A stretch of DNA of 64,000 nucleotides. It comes from Mansonella perstans. Taxonomy: Eukaryota; Nematoda; Chromadorea; Rhabditida; Onchocercidae. The translations under genes and the position numbers were made by a program. Numbering within the stretch: position 1 is the stretch's first letter; every line of letters begins with the position of its first letter. Positions 10,331-22,182 of the stretch are shown here, piece by piece. A model generated the notes under the pieces. That model was given only the letters and a program-made list of their open reading frames with translations. It ran no database searches and had not been told where the DNA came from. The stretch spans positions 1-64,000 of the forward strand of contig JBAMDO010000171.1 in assembly GCA_037074765.1 (NCBI GenBank), given 5' to 3'.

Positions 10331-11060
10331 ACCACATCTCTTGAGTATTTGTTTTTGCCAGTGTTTTCAAATTTGTTATTGATTTGAAACCTTTGGTTTG
10401 GTTAATAGTTGTATTCTGTCGTGCAGATGTCATTGAAAGTCTTTTTTAAGATTTCAGTTTAGCTTTCAAAATCACATCTGGTATATGATAAGAATTTAAT
10501 AGTGAGAGAAGATGAAAGAATGATAAGATTTACACGCCTAATATGACAGTGATTGATATGCTGCAATGAAAATATTCGATTGATCAGAATGAATCAATGG
10601 ATACTTTTGTTGTTCCTCTGACGACAATTTCATGGTGTAACAGATAGATTGATGATTTTGTAATTATTGGAGAACGGTTATGATATATTAAAATGCCAAT
10701 TAAATATGGACTTCTGCAATTTTATTACTTTGCCTAAGTATTATTTAATATCACATGTTCAATTAAGAATTCGAGAATCCAATTCAATTCAATTTAATAA
10801 TTCAGCTGGAGAATTTAGTGTTCCGATTCAGTTATTCTCTATAATTTCAATGTAATTCCAATAGCTATATAACAGCAATATAATTCCAATTATTGTTCCA
10901 ATGTTCCAAGTAATAAATTCTTGTCTGTAGCTGGAAAAACAAAAGTGTTTTGCAAGTTTTGAAGAAAAAATTAATCTGCATTAATTATTAAATGAAATTT
11001 GAAATATTTTAGGCTTTCAGATCTGTTCTAAGTAGAAAATAACAACTTGATCTACAATGA
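10330..11060. repeat. Segment inverted at 36060-37110
   Basis: The stretch with TGGAGAACGGTTATGATATA, the ORF below and the following tract occurs in reverse orientation at 36060-37110. A short fragment is also seen near 26760-26860. Confidence 0.7.
10667..10855 (+). CDS. ORF of unknown function (copy 1 of 2)
   Basis: 62 codons, nearly the same as the minus-strand ORF 36577-36765 (ILKCQLNMDFCNFIT, SHVQLRIRESNSIQF, FSVPIQLFSIISM). Differences are few. No signal peptide or domain recognised; start codon not certain (the first listed codon is not ATG). Confidence 0.2.
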   Translation: MENGYDILKCQLNMDFCNFITLPKYYLISHVQLRIRESNSIQFNNSAGEFSVPIQLFSIISM

Positions 11061-12480
11061 GTTTTATTGACTGCACTGTCAAACTATAAGAACCACAATT
11101 TCGATCTCTTAAATCACTGAAATTGAGTTAAAACACATCAATTTTCAATTTCAGGAAATTGAAGTTAAGACACATCTGAGAAGAAGTTACATAATTTGCT
11201 CCGCATTGAATTAATTAATTAATGACCGTAGCATACCAGGAATATTATTTGAATAAATCATGAAATTCAATAAAATTTTGAAATCTTTATTAGCACTTAT
11301 CATTTACCATTACTAAATAAAAAGCAATCAAAGGTAAACAAAAATTTCAAGGAAAACAATATCCAAGACAGGAGAAAAATGGAATTTCAATGATAAATCA
11401 GCTGCATAAGTAATGATATGTGTGGTCCATATTTTCCGAAAATGAGGTATTATTCAGTTATAGCTGATAAGTTTCTGATAAGATGCTTGGCAAATTACTT
11501 CACGTTTCGATCAAATTCAATTTTATACTATGTTATTCGAGAGTTCATTTTGAACATATAGATGGATTAACGATTACATATGGAAAAAAATGGTCATTTA
11601 TGACTGCTGATCAGTTGGTCCTCCATCTAAAATTTGTTGCATTTTTGATAACACAGATTAGGCTCTGCATTGAATTATTTAATTAATAGCCGTAACAGAT
11701 CAGGAACATTTTTTGAATAAATGTGAAATTCAATAAACCTTTACTTTAAATCTTTATCAGTGGTTATCATTTATCAATAATGAATAAAAAGTATTCAAGG
11801 AAAAACAAAATTGTCAAGAAAAAGAATGTCCAAGATGGGAGAAATGAAAGTCCGGTGATAGATCAGCTACAGAAGCAATAATATATGCTCCACATTTCCT
11901 GAAAAGCTGGTCCATCATCTAAAATTTAGCCGCATTGTTGATTAAGCAGGTTAGGAAATTAATTCACTAATGTGGAATGTGAGCAGTTCAAAAACTGTTT
12001 GAATTTCAAAACATCGTGCCATTGTAATAGTATATATATTAACAAAAAAATTAACAACTGCTGTGAAACATTCACAATTTCCATTCCAAATATTCCAATT
12101 TTTGGATTTTTTACAATTTTAAATTTAAGAAAATGCTCGATCTATTCATAATTGGTCATTTGACTAATTTTTTCTAGATCAGTCATTTATGGAAGTGAAC
12201 TTGAAATTTTCGACTTGAAACTGACAAATGCAAAAAAACAACCAAAATTCTGTGTGCAGGAACCAAATGCTATTTTGTTCAATTTCGGCAGTTTATATAA
12301 GAAGTACGTCTATCAATTTTAACCAGTCAAACTAAAAGGGGTTAGAGGTCAGTAGATATAATAATTTCAGGATAAATAACAATAAAAAATTCAAATCAAT
12401 AAATTCAATATCTAGAATCTTTTATAAGCAATTCCTAGCAAACGTCTATGAACTGCAAATTGCTGAAAAACACTGAATTA
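11060..12480. repeat. Type II downstream module, inverted
   Basis: Reverse orientation of 3720-5279: a TTGATCTCTTAAATCACTG tract at about 11105, the F-box-associated-like relic on plus, and the CTGTGTGCAGGAACCAAATG/TATATAAGAAG tract before 12320. About 11690-11930 the F-box-associated-like segment is partly repeated. Confidence 0.65.
11483..12165 (+). pseudogene. F-box-associated-like ORF, longest N-terminal part
   Basis: 67 codons are open from MLGKLLHVS to FLITQIRLC (11483-11686): VHFEHIDGLTITYGKKWSFM, then TADQLVLHLKF. A second piece (about 11940-12160) gives NVECEQFKNCLNFKTSCHC and NNCCETFTISIPN. Between them lies a partial duplication with stops. The arrangement of W-x-x-M-T, a leucine-rich strand and the later W-x-N-x-x-x-x-x-F motif in sister copies suggests an FBA_2-type domain. 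Probably a pseudogene. Confidence 0.3.
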
Positions 12481-12555
12481 TTACGAAATAATCTTATTTC
12501 ATTATTATTCCAATATAAGACTTAAAAGCTTACCTTCGAAGAAAGTATTATCTCA

Positions 12556-12726
12556 TTATCCATGTAGTTGAGACGATCGGATTAGTATAGTCAGTGGACC
12601 TGGTGGCGCCGCTGCTGGTCCCCCTACTCCTCGTCCTGGTGCTGGTGGTTGTTGTATCGATAATCTCATGAGGGTGCTGCCGCAATAAATGAACAGTATA
12701 AGATATACTATAAATTTGATCATCAT
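12556..12726 (-). CDS. small secreted Pro/Ala-rich protein, copy 3
   Basis: 56 codons, beginning MMIKFIVYLILFIYCGS with an extra residue after the two methionines. The middle is PPAPGRGVGGPAAAPPGP, the tail LTILIRSSQLHG. A GTAAGC donor follows the stop (about 12534), then the type II downstream module. Function unknown. Confidence 0.6.
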   Translation of the reverse strand: MMIKFIVYLILFIYCGSTLMRLSIQQPPAPGRGVGGPAAAPPGPLTILIRSSQLHG

Positions 12727-12871
12727 TCCCTTGCAATCTGAAATAATGGTTTTCGTAATAACTTTAATCTTGCGTTATAAGGAAAGTTACCGCTTAATTA
12801 AACTGCAAAATAGTCGTTTCACCAACCGATTATGAAGCTATTACACTTGAACTATCAGTTCTCCAAGCATT
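12727..12871 (-). promoter_or_regulatory. Conserved upstream block
   Basis: Minus-strand order: GGTGAAACGACTATTTTGC, TTATAACGCA, TTTCAG acceptor, as in the other copies; one base is missing in the CTAATTTTGT motif. Confidence 0.4.
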
Positions 12872-13123
12872 TTGTTCAACAATGAAGAATACATTGAGGG
12901 AATTGTCGATGATTTAAAAGATAAAAATTGTGGTTCTTACACTTTGACAGCGAAACCAATTAATATAACAGATATTAATAGAACTCACTTTAAATACATT
13001 CAAGTGATTAAGTATTCTCTCTTTTTGTTTTTTGTTCTGAGACCAGTTTTATTTTCGTATTTCAAGGCAAGTGACAAAAATGGATTAAGGCAGATAAATA
13101 AAAAGGAACTGAGAAAATCATAG
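12872..13123 (+). CDS. ORF of the NCGSYTLT family, truncated by frameshift
   Basis: 83 codons. It preserves the N-terminal part best: MFNNEEYIEGIVDDLKDKN, CGSYTLTAKPINITDINRT, and the hydrophobic segment. The frame ends at KKELRKS because three bases near 13110 differ from sisters by an indel. Divergent from 12556-12726. Confidence 0.3.
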   Translation: MFNNEEYIEGIVDDLKDKNCGSYTLTAKPINITDINRTHFKYIQVIKYSLFLFFVLRPVLFSYFKASDKNGLRQINKKELRKS

Positions 13124-14935
13124 CAATGAAACTAGATTTCATCTATCCAGTTCTTTTTTGCTTTGCAAAGATTTTATCAGCAATCATTTTTAATAAATCA
13201 AAATTTTTTCGGATTGTTTTTTTCAATATGAAATAAATGATCACTTATTCCAGTCGAAAATTTTGAAAACTGTTAAAAATTGATCAAAAGTTTGGTTAAT
13301 TGTTGTATCTATTTTGCTACGGAATTTCCTTTAATAGCGCAGTATTTATGAATAAATTCATTCGATGAATTCTAGCAGGCATATTAGATTAAGTTCGATA
13401 AAATCAGTAAAAAACCTTTATTCACTTCAACAAATTCACTTCAACAATTAATTCACTTCAACAAATGATTGATCACTAGAAATTAATTAAATGAGCAATC
13501 ATGAATAGATGGAGCATTATATTAATTTAAAATTGCTGAAAATCCAAAGATTGAAATATTTGGAATGGAAATTGTGAATATTTTATAGCATTTGTTAATT
13601 TTTTTGTTAATATATATGCTATCATGATGGCACGATGTTATGTCATTCAAACAGTTTTTGAATTGACCATATTGCGCATTATTCTAAGCCAGAAGAAAAT
13701 GTTTTACGAATTAATTTCCTTTCCTCCTTTAATAACGCAGAATAAATTTACTCATTTCGATGAATTCTAGGATAGATATGAGATTAACGTCGATAAGATT
13801 GTATTATGGAGAATGATAGCAGAATGAGTAAAAAATCATTGTCTAGTATTTACCAAATGTCTACAATCATAGCTAAATCTTCGATGTTGCTATAAAAAGA
13901 AATGGACTTTTGGAGAAATGTAGACGATAAAATAATTACTAACTGATTAAACCAACCGAGGAGGGCAAAGAAAACATTTACACGCTTTTTATTGACAAGT
14001 AATTTTGTCTTGCAAGGTTTAACTGTAAAAACTTTTTACATGCAAGTAAAGGAAATTATATAACGCTTGCCTCTTTTGCTTGTTTATAGAAATATTAAAA
14101 TTCAATTCATCCTTAAAGTTGTGCCCATTAAAAGTAGTCAGCAAAATTTTGAATTTAATAACTATTAATGCGAACAATTAATTAAGTCAAAAAACGACAT
14201 ATATTTGATTCTTAGAAGTACCATGTCACCTTCGAATATACCTTGTTCCATAAGGGACCCACAAATGTTAAGGTTAAAATTTGTGTTCAAATGGATGCTG
14301 CTTGTACAAAGTATATAAATTGCACATATATACATACACATTACATACACATATACACACAGTACTATAAATTGCGTTAATTCTTGAAAATTCTCATAAA
14401 TCGTAACAAAAAATTCTGTTTTTCTCTCTTTTGTTTCTTTTCAAACAGTGGATACAATAAACTGAGAAATTCTGAAAAGCAAAATTTTTGAAATTTAATA
14501 CATAAGCGTTTAAAATTAATTAAATTAATCATTAATAGTTATTCTCAAATCACACTGTACTATAATATGATGATTATTCAGCGAAAATTTTTATCAGCGA
14601 TCCAATATCTCTAAAAAGTATTATGATTCAGAAAATCAGACCCAGAATAATGACTAAATAACTTCACGATTACCAAATTTTGCATTATTAAGAAATAATC
14701 TTATTTCATGATTATTGCAATATAAGGCTTAAAAGCTTACCTCGAAGAAGGTATTATCCCATTATCCATGTTGTTGAGATGCTTGGATTTGTATAATCAG
14801 TGGACGCGGTGGCGGCACTGGTCTTACTTGTCCCATTGCTGCTGCTCCTGGTGCTGGTGGTTGTTGTATCGATAATCTCATGAGGGTGCTGCCGCAATAA
14901 ATGAACAGTATAAGATATACTATAAATTTCATCAT
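13120..14935. repeat. 1.8-kb segmental duplicate (copy 2)
   Basis: Same-orientation copy of 345-2145. Identity stops exactly at the two start codons of the secreted gene: the sequence left of ATCATA is the same as copy 1, while the upstream block is replaced by a different module. Confidence 0.85.
14762..14935 (-). pseudogene. small secreted protein, copy 4, without its upstream region
   Basis: The 57-codon frame is identical to 1972-2145, but directly upstream of ATGATG the usual acceptor and promoter block are missing; instead there is the TTGATACAATTTTATG-type module. Without acceptor and promoter the copy is probably not expressed, unless it is driven by the new neighbour. A 117-codon chimeric frame across the junction (14754-15107) is in another frame and has no signal peptide. 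Confidence 0.55.
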
Positions 14936-15476
14936 AAAATTGTATCAAGGAGAACGATAGCCAAAATAAGTAAAAGGTCATTGCCTGAGTTCTTACCAGC
15001 TGTCTACGATCATAGCTAGATCTGTTGTTGTGTATGTTTGTCGATGTAACTATACAAGGGATGGAGTCAGTCTCAACACATAGATAGTCCGACGCTCCAT
15101 CTTCCAAACGCAGTCACCTTTTAACACGTTCGGCGGTCACCTTTTGGCAGTCACCTTTTGACACGTTCAACTCTAACCTCGACGAACAGACCTTCACCAC
15201 TTCGTACAGCGCCCAAAAGGTCACCGGAATGAGTATCTTTTTAAGTTATTAGGTACTTAGATAAAGATTTCTTACAGATTTTGGCCGTATTTCGCTTGAT
15301 GCAATTTTATCGAACTTAGTCTAATATGCCTGCTAGAATTCATCGAGTGAATTTATTCATAAATACTGCGCTATTAAAGGAAATTCCATACAAAACAGCA
15401 CACAACAATTTTCCAAACTTTTCATCAATTTTTAACAGTTTCAAAAATTTTCGACTGGAATAAGTGATCAATTATT
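14936..15476. repeat. Module with GCGTTGAGACTGACTCCATC-type tract
   Basis: Contains the GC-richer tract of about 170 bp (AACGCAGTCACCTTTT, GACACGTTCAACTCTAACCT, AAAAGGTCACCGGAATGAG) found also at 19330, 54420 and, inverted, 25810, 58930 and partly 56340. No gene recognised. Confidence 0.6.
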
Positions 15477-15683
15477 TCATATTAAAAAAAGCAACCCAAA
15501 AAATTTTGATTTATTAAAAATGATTGCTGATAAAATCTTTGCAAAGCAAAAAAGAACTGGATAGATGAAATCTAGTTTCATTGTTGTGATTTTCATCAGT
15601 TCCTTTTTATTTATCCGCCTTAATCCATTTTTGTCACTTGCCTTGAAATACGAAAATAAAACTGGTCTCAGAACAAAAAACAA
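15477..15683 (-). CDS. ORF of the NCGSYTLT family, C-terminal part
   Basis: 68 codons: the hydrophobic segment FFVLRPVLFSYFKASDKNG and the second hydrophobic part. The N-terminal part with NCGSY-like sequence lies at 15710-15790 but contains changes. Divergent from the secreted gene at 16011. Confidence 0.2.
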   Translation of the reverse strand: MFFVLRPVLFSYFKASDKNGLRRINKKELMKITTMKLDFIYPVLFCFAKILSAIIFNKSKFFGLLFLI

Positions 15684-16010
15684 AAAGAAAAATACTTGAT
15701 CCCTTGAATGTATTTAAAACGAATTCTATTAATATCTGTTATATTAATTGGCTTCGCTGTCGAAGTGTCAGAACCACAATTTTTATCTCTTAAATCATTG
15801 ACAATTCCATTCCTTCAATGTATTCGTCATTGTTGAACAAAATGCCTAGAAATTGTTGGTTTGAAGAATGCCATGAGAACTGCTTCAAGTGTTATAGCCT
15901 CATAATCGGTTGGTGAAACGGCTAATTTTGTAGTTTGTTTAAGGGTAACTTTCCTTATAACGTAAGATTAAAGTTATTACGTAAGCCTTATTTCAGATTG
16001 CAAGAGAATT

Positions 16011-16157
16011 ATGATGAAGTTTATAGTATATCTTGTACTGTTCATTTATTGCACCAGCACCCTCATGACAAGATTATCGATACAACAACGACCAGAAGGA
16101 GCGGTACCAGGAGGGGTACCAGGAGGGGTACGAGGAGGGGTACCAGGAGGGGTATGA
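16011..16157 (+). CDS. small secreted protein with VPGG tetrapeptides, copy 5
   Basis: 48 codons. After the signal peptide (MMKFIVYLVLFIYC) and RLSIQQRPEGA come four units of 12 bp encoding VPGG, VPGG, VRGG, VPGG. The frame then ends at a TGA (16155) before the conserved tail, which is present downstream as DNA (CCACTGACTATACAATCC) but in another frame and with bases missing. Likely an indel-damaged copy, or a short form. Confidence 0.5.
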   Translation: MMKFIVYLVLFIYCTSTLMTRLSIQQRPEGAVPGGVPGGVRGGVPGGV

Positions 16158-16239
16158 GGACCAGTGCCTCCACCAGGTCCACTGACTATACAATCCAAGC
16201 ATCTCAACATGGATAATGGGATAATACTTTCTTCGAAGG

Positions 16240-17560
16240 TAAGCTTTTAAGTCTTATATTGCATTAATCGTGAAATAAGATTATTTGTAATAATTCAATG
16301 TTTTTTAGCAATTTGCAGTTCATAGACGTTTGCTAGGAATAGCTTATAAAAGATTCTAAGTACTGAAATTATTAATTTGAATTTTTTGTTGTTATTTACT
16401 CTGAAGCAATTATATCTACTGACCTTTAACCTCTTTTAGTTTGACTAGTTGAAATTGATAGACGTACTTTTTATATAAAGTACCGAAATTAAACAAGATA
16501 GCATTTGGTTCCTGCACACAGAATTTTGTTGTTTTTCTATATTCGCTGGTTTCAAGTTGAAAATTTCAAGTTCACTTCAATAAATGATTGGTCGCTAGAA
16601 ATTAATCAAATGAGCATTTATGAATGAATCGAGCATTTTTTTAAGTTAAAATTGTAAAAAATCCAGAAATTGGAATATTTGGAATGGAAATTGTGAATGT
16701 TTCATAGCAGTTGTTAATTTTTTTATTAATATTTATACTATCACAATGGCATGATATTTTGACATTCAAACACTTTTTGAACTGTTTATATTCCGCATTA
16801 GTCCAAGCCAAAAAATTTCATGGATTAATTTACTAATCTGCGTTGTCAACAATGTAGCCAAATTATAGATGGAGGACCAGCTGCATCGTCATAAATGACC
16901 ACTTTTTTCCATATGTAATCGTTAATCCCTCTATATATCCAAAATGAACTCTCATATAACATAATAGAAAAGTGAATTTGGTCGAAACGTGAAGTAATTT
17001 GTCAAGCATCTTATCAGAAGCTTATCTGCTATCACTGAATAATACTTCATTTTCAGGAAATATGGCCACATATATTACTTATGCAGCTGATTTATCATTG
17101 AAATTCCATTTTTCTCCTGTCTTGGATATTGTTTTCCTTGGAATTTTTGTTTACCTTTGATTGTTTTTTATTCAATAGTTGTAAATGATTAGTACTAATG
17201 AAGATTTCAAAATTTTGTTGAATTTCATGATTTATTCAAATAATATTCTTGGTATGCTACGGTCATTAATTCAATGCAGAGCACATTATGTAACTTCTCA
17301 GATGTGTCTTAACTCCAATTTCCTGAAATTGAAAATTAATGTGTTTTAATTCAATTTCAGTGATTTAAGAGATCAAAATTGTGGTTCTTATAGTTTGACA
17401 GTGCAGTCAATAAAACTCATTGTAGATACATTCAAGTGACTTCCTTTTTTTATTCTGAAAACAGCTTATTTTCCGTATTTCTACTGCGCCACTGTGTTGC
17501 AGCAGTGACGACACATTGTGGCAGATTTAATTTGGAGCGAAGCTTAGTGCTTAAAAAAAA
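16240..17560. repeat. Type II downstream module (copy 2)
   Basis: Same orientation as 3720-5279, with an F-box-associated-like relic on minus (about 16605-17020), the GATTTAAGAGATCAAAATTG tract behind TTTCAG at 17360 and the VAAVTTHC tract at about 17500. Confidence 0.75.
16605..17020 (-). pseudogene. F-box-associated-like ORF relic
   Basis: Same DNA as the relic at 4075-4470, with additional frameshifts; the segment LVWTNAEYKQFKKCLNVKIS can still be read. Confidence 0.3.
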
Positions 17561-17985
17561 AAATGGATTAAGGCAAATAAATAAAAAGGAACTGCTGTAA
17601 GAGAAATGAATAAAAAATCTTTGTTTAAATATCGACTAATGTTTAAGTTCATCGCTGAATATTTTGCTGTGTATGCTTGTCGATATGGTATAAAAGGATG
17701 AGTCCTTCCTTGGTGCTCAATTCCAATTTCAGCGTGGATACAGTGCAATGTCCCGTTGCCTCAAAGTTGTTATTCCTCGAACACGACGCTCTTTTTGTTA
17801 ACAAGTAGTTTGGTCCTGCTGATTTAAGTATAAAAGCTTTCTACATGCACAAATAATTTATCCATGTCAGCAGGAAAAATTATTCGAAAAAAAAAGCAAA
17901 TGAAAACGTCAAAAGGTGACTAGGTTGGGTGATGAGGCGCCGACTATTCGTATCGGAATTGAATCCGGAGGGCGGATTCAAAGAC
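17560..17985. repeat. EIGIE-type module, minus strand, and junction
   Basis: On the minus strand the frame CIHAEIGIEHQGRTHPF is readable (17690-17745). On the plus strand TATAAAAGGATGAG is present at about 17690. At 17925-17980 a diverged version reads IRIGIESGGRIQ on plus; its mirror image lies at 32365-32420. Confidence 0.5.
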
Positions 17986-18023
17986 GGGCCACGTCATGGT
18001 CGTTATGGCCCACGTTGTGGCCC
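17961..18023. other. GC-rich inverted repeats in AT-rich DNA
   Basis: Two perfect 7-bp stems follow one another: GAATCCG...CGGATTC (17961-17979) and GGGCCAC...GTGGCCC (17986-18023). The second is repeated inverted at about 60310-60350. Either could form a hairpin; the meaning is unknown. Confidence 0.45.
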
Positions 18024-19700
18024 CTGACCATAAGGGTGAAATGGTTGTTGATATTTCGAGTTTTAATAATCATTTATCATCAAAAAGATTACCGTTTGTC
18101 AATTGAAAATTATCACTTATCGTCAAAAAGATCATCATTTGCCAATTAAAAGTTATTATTATTCATCAAGAGCATTGTCATTTATCAATTAAAAATTATT
18201 ATTCATCTAAACGGTTATCATTTGACAGTTGAGGATTATCGTTCATCATCCGAAAGATGATCATTAATCACCTAAATGACTATCATTAGTCGTCTAAATG
18301 ATTATCATTAATGACCTAAATGGTTACTATTTGGCAATTACAAACTGTTGTTAGTGATCTAAAATATTATCATTTGTCGAAAGATTATCATTAACTATCT
18401 GAAAGATTATCATTTCTCAATTGAAAATTTTTACAAATAATAATTTTTGAAAATTTTTATTATTAACAAATAGAATACATCAGATGAGTGAATTTATTTA
18501 TAAACATTGCATTATTAAGGAAAGAAAAGTCTGAGAAATAGCAAAATAGAATACAACTATTCACTAAATATTTATTAATTTTTAACATTTTTTAAACTTT
18601 CCGACTGGAATAAGTGATTATTTATTTCATAATAAACAAACAAATCCGAAAAAAATTTGATAAATCTCCGCAAAGCAAAAAATAACTGGATGATTGAAAA
18701 GTTACAAAAAAACTAGTTTTGTTGTTCTAACTTACATCAGTTCCTTTTATCTGTCTTTATTCATTTTGTTGCGCCACTATATTGCAGCAGCGACGACACA
18801 TTGTGGCAGATTTAATTTGTTGAAGTGTTGTAATCATAACAATGAAAAAAAAAAAATAAAAAGGAACTGATGTAAATCACAGCAATGGAACTAGATTTCG
18901 TCTATCCAGCTATTTTTTGCTTTGTAAAGACTTTATCATCAATCATTTAGTAAACCAAAATTTTCTCGGATTGTTTCTTTATTATGAAATAAGTGATCAC
19001 TTAAAATTTGAAAACTGTTAAAAATTGATGAAAAGTTTGGTTAGCAGTTGCAGCTGCAAAATTTCTTCATTTAATAACGCAGTATTTATGAATAAATTCA
19101 CTTCGATGAATTCTAGATAAATATGAGATTAAAAATTGTATCAAGGAGAATGATAGCCAAAATAAGTAAAAGTCATTGTCTAAGTTTTTACCTATCTACG
19201 ATCATAGCTAAATCTATTAAATCTATATATTAATAGCTAAATCTATTTTGTATGCTTGCCGATGTAACTATAGAAGGATGGAGTCAGTCTCAACGCATAG
19301 ATAGTCCGACGGTCCATCTTCCAACGCAGTCACCTTTTGCCATGTTCAACTCTAACCTTCGCGAACAGACGCTTCACCATTCGTACAGTACCAAGAGGTC
19401 ACCGGAATGAGTATCTTTTTAAATTACAAGTACTTAGATAAAGATTTCTTACTGATTTTGGTCGTAGTTCGCCTTGATACAATTTCATCGACCTTAGTCT
19501 AATATGCCTGCTAGAATTCATCGAGTGAATTTATTCATAAATACTGCGCTATTAAAGGAAATTCCGTAGCAAAACAGCACACAACAATTTTCCAAACTTT
19601 TCATCAATTTTTAACAGTTTTCAAATTTTTCGACTGGAATAAGTGATCATTTATTTCATATTAAAAAATCAGCCCGAAAAAAATTTGATTTATTAAGAAT
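17990..19700. repeat. Segment inverted at 58730-60340
   Basis: The order hairpin, minisatellite, VAAVTTH tract, GCAGTCACC module reappears reversed at 58730-60340, about 40 kb away. The part 18480-19700 also occurs in the same orientation at 53520-54770 and inverted at 25700-26760. Confidence 0.7.
18060..18480. repeat. Degenerate minisatellite, TTATCATTTGTCAATT type
   Basis: Loose units of about 25-30 bp with alternating TTATCATT and GTCAATTGAAAATT or CATCTAAA elements. Related tracts lie at 28800-29160, 33500-33790, 47530-47720, 49440-49720, 53110-53530 and 59870-60290. Confidence 0.6.
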
Positions 19701-20740
19701 GATTGCTGATAAAATCTTTGCAAAGCAAAAAATAACTGGATAGATAAAATCTAGTTTCATTGTTATGATTTACATCATTTACTTTTTATTTATCTGCCCT
19801 AATCCATTCTTACGATTTCAGAAAAAAACACAACTGATCTCAGAAAAAATAAGCGGAGTCACTTAAATGAAAAAGTCTCGAAACTTTGGAATAGTGACAA
19901 TTGCGATAAGTTTAGGTTGGACGATAGGCTACTTAATCTGTTTCCCTTTGTTGAGATAAAACATCGTGTTCTTCAAGGTATAGAATTGAAGGTACCGAGA
20001 GGGTTGAGGTGATGTCGGACAGTCTGTGTGTTGAAATTGGAATTGAACCTCGAAGGAGTTCATATTTTCAACTTTTTCCATTGGAATATGTAGTTATTTA
20101 TTTCAAAATTGAAAAAAAAAACATGTTCAAGAAAAATTTGGTTTGTTAAGAATGATTAATGGTATAATCATTTCGAAGCAAAAATAATTGAATGACTGAA
20201 AACTTGAAAAAAATCTAGTTTCACTGTTATGATTTACAACAGTTCTTTTTATTTATCGGCCTTAATCTACATTTAATTTCAAAAAAAAAAAAAATGGCAT
20301 AAATAGTGTGATACTATTTTAACAGTCGAAAAATCATTCTATTTGACATTTCTTTTCCAGCGTGGCACTAGTTTATTCCACTTGGTACATGTTTACTGAG
20401 AAACACTCTTTCTGCTGCTATTATGGCAAATTTTAGAAGCATACAAAAATATTTTTTATATTCTAGCATAAGCAACATTGGATGTGCAACTTATCTAAAA
20501 CCATTTAATCAGCACTATGAATTGCAACAAAAAAATAATTAGGTAATAAATAGTTAATTTTGCTTCTGTTATTGAATTGAAAGTTGAAACAACACTCATA
20601 CACATATCCAATATTAATGGTTGTGTTACTATTTCTAACTTGTTATTATCTGCATTAATATGCGCTATATAATAGTACTGTCAAATAATACTTTGTCAAG
20701 AAATTCGTCGGAGAGCAACAAAGCACAAAATGAATTATAA
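19700..20740. repeat. EIGIE module (copy 2)
   Basis: Same as 5560-6600. The EIGIE-type frame (about 19925-20140) and the ORF of the 6180 type (about 20340, with an internal deletion) are both damaged. Confidence 0.75.
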
Positions 20741-21300
20741 TTTGGGCATCGTATTGTACCTACTTTGAAATTGGAATCGAGCACCGAGGAAGGACTCATC
20801 CCTTCTACAGTAACATCGACAAGCACACATAGCAAAACATTTAACTATGATCTTAGATGGTTAGTAGATACTTGGACAAAGATTTTTGTTGTCGAATTAT
20901 GACCAAAATCAGCAAAGATTTTTTACTGATTTTGGTTGTAATTCTCTTTAATTCAATTTTATCAACCTTAATATTATGTGTATCCTAGAATTCATCGAGT
21001 GAATTTATTCATAAACACTGCATTATTAAAGGAAGCAAGTTCTGCAGCAAAATAGCATACAATTATTAACCAAACTTTTCATCAATTTTTAGCAGTTTTC
21101 AAATTTTCCGCCTTTAGCATATTCGATTTGAAGAATGCCATGGGAACTGATAGTTCAAGTGTAACAGCTTCATGATCAGTTGGTGAAACGGCTAATTTTG
21201 CTGCTTGATAAAAGATAACTTTTTTTATAACGCAAGATTAAAGTTATTACGAAAGCCATTATTTCAGATTGCAAGGGAATTATGATGGAATTATGGATAT
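20740..21300 (+). pseudogene. Upstream block with secreted-gene relic
   Basis: Includes the conserved upstream block (GGTGAAACGGCTAATTTTGC, TTATAACGCAAG, TTTCAG) and the start ATGATGGAATTATGG at 21282, where the gene is cut off and joined to the ATCAAAGGATAAATCACC segment. The same junction is seen at 39273 (minus) and 41131. Confidence 0.6.
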
Positions 21301-22065
21301 TATCAAAGGATAAATCACCTGAATGATTTCATTGTAACATATCAATCACTATCATTTTCGACATGTAAACCATCATCTTCTCTCATTATTTCCTACAACA
21401 TAATTAATAATATCTGCAAGAATTTCAAATGACATCTCTACAAATAGGATGCAGCTTTCCTTCAACTCATCGCAAGTTCATGTTTCTAGCTTTCACGTTT
21501 GATGTAATTAGTCATTTATTTCATATTGAAAAAACGAAAAATTTTTTGATTTATTAAAAATGGTCGCTGATAAAATCTTTGCAATACAAAAATAGCTATG
21601 TCCAGTTTCATTGTTATGATTTACGTCAATTCTTTTTTATTTATTGCCTCAATCCATTTTTATCACTTGCCTGTTATATACAAAAAATAAACTACTTTAA
21701 ACAAAAAATAAAAAAGTATAACGGAACCACTTGAATGCATTTACAGTGGGTACTATTAATACCTGTTTTATTGCTTGGTACCCCTGTCAAAGTATAAAAA
21801 TGACAATTTTTGTTTCTTAATTCATTGACAATTCCTTCAGTATCTTTTTCATTGTTGAACAGAATGTGTTGAGTTTGTTGGGTTTGAAAAATGCCGTAAA
21901 AATTGATTGTTACATACTAAGTTTTGATTGAAACGCTTTTATTGCTTCTCAGTTGGTTGGTGAAACAGCTAATTTTGTTGTTTAATTAAGCGGTAATTTT
22001 TCTTATAACGCAAGGTTACCCCTACTACGAAAGAAATTATTCCATATTTCAAGGAGGTTTCAAAT

Positions 22066-22182
22066 ATGATGAAATTTATTGTGTATCTTTTATTGTTCAT
22101 CTATTGCACCGGCGACTTCATGGCAACGTTATTCGTAACAACACCACCACCACCACCACGAGAAGTACGCGGACCGTTATAA
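22066..22182 (+). CDS. small secreted poly-proline protein (subfamily 2)
   Basis: 38 codons: signal peptide as in 8945, then GDFMATLFVTTPPPPPREVR and GPL. The last ten residues differ completely from those at 8945 although the flanking DNA is nearly the same, showing that the mature end changes fastest. Confidence 0.5.
   Translation: MMKFIVYLLLFIYCTGDFMATLFVTTPPPPPREVRGPL

Noticed and set aside
14754..15107. 117-codon minus frame
   Set aside because: It is a chimera over the junction at 14935 in the non-signal frame.
17990..18480. Possible CRISPR-like or centromeric array
   Set aside because: Units are degenerate without constant repeats and unique spacers; a eukaryotic minisatellite explains them.
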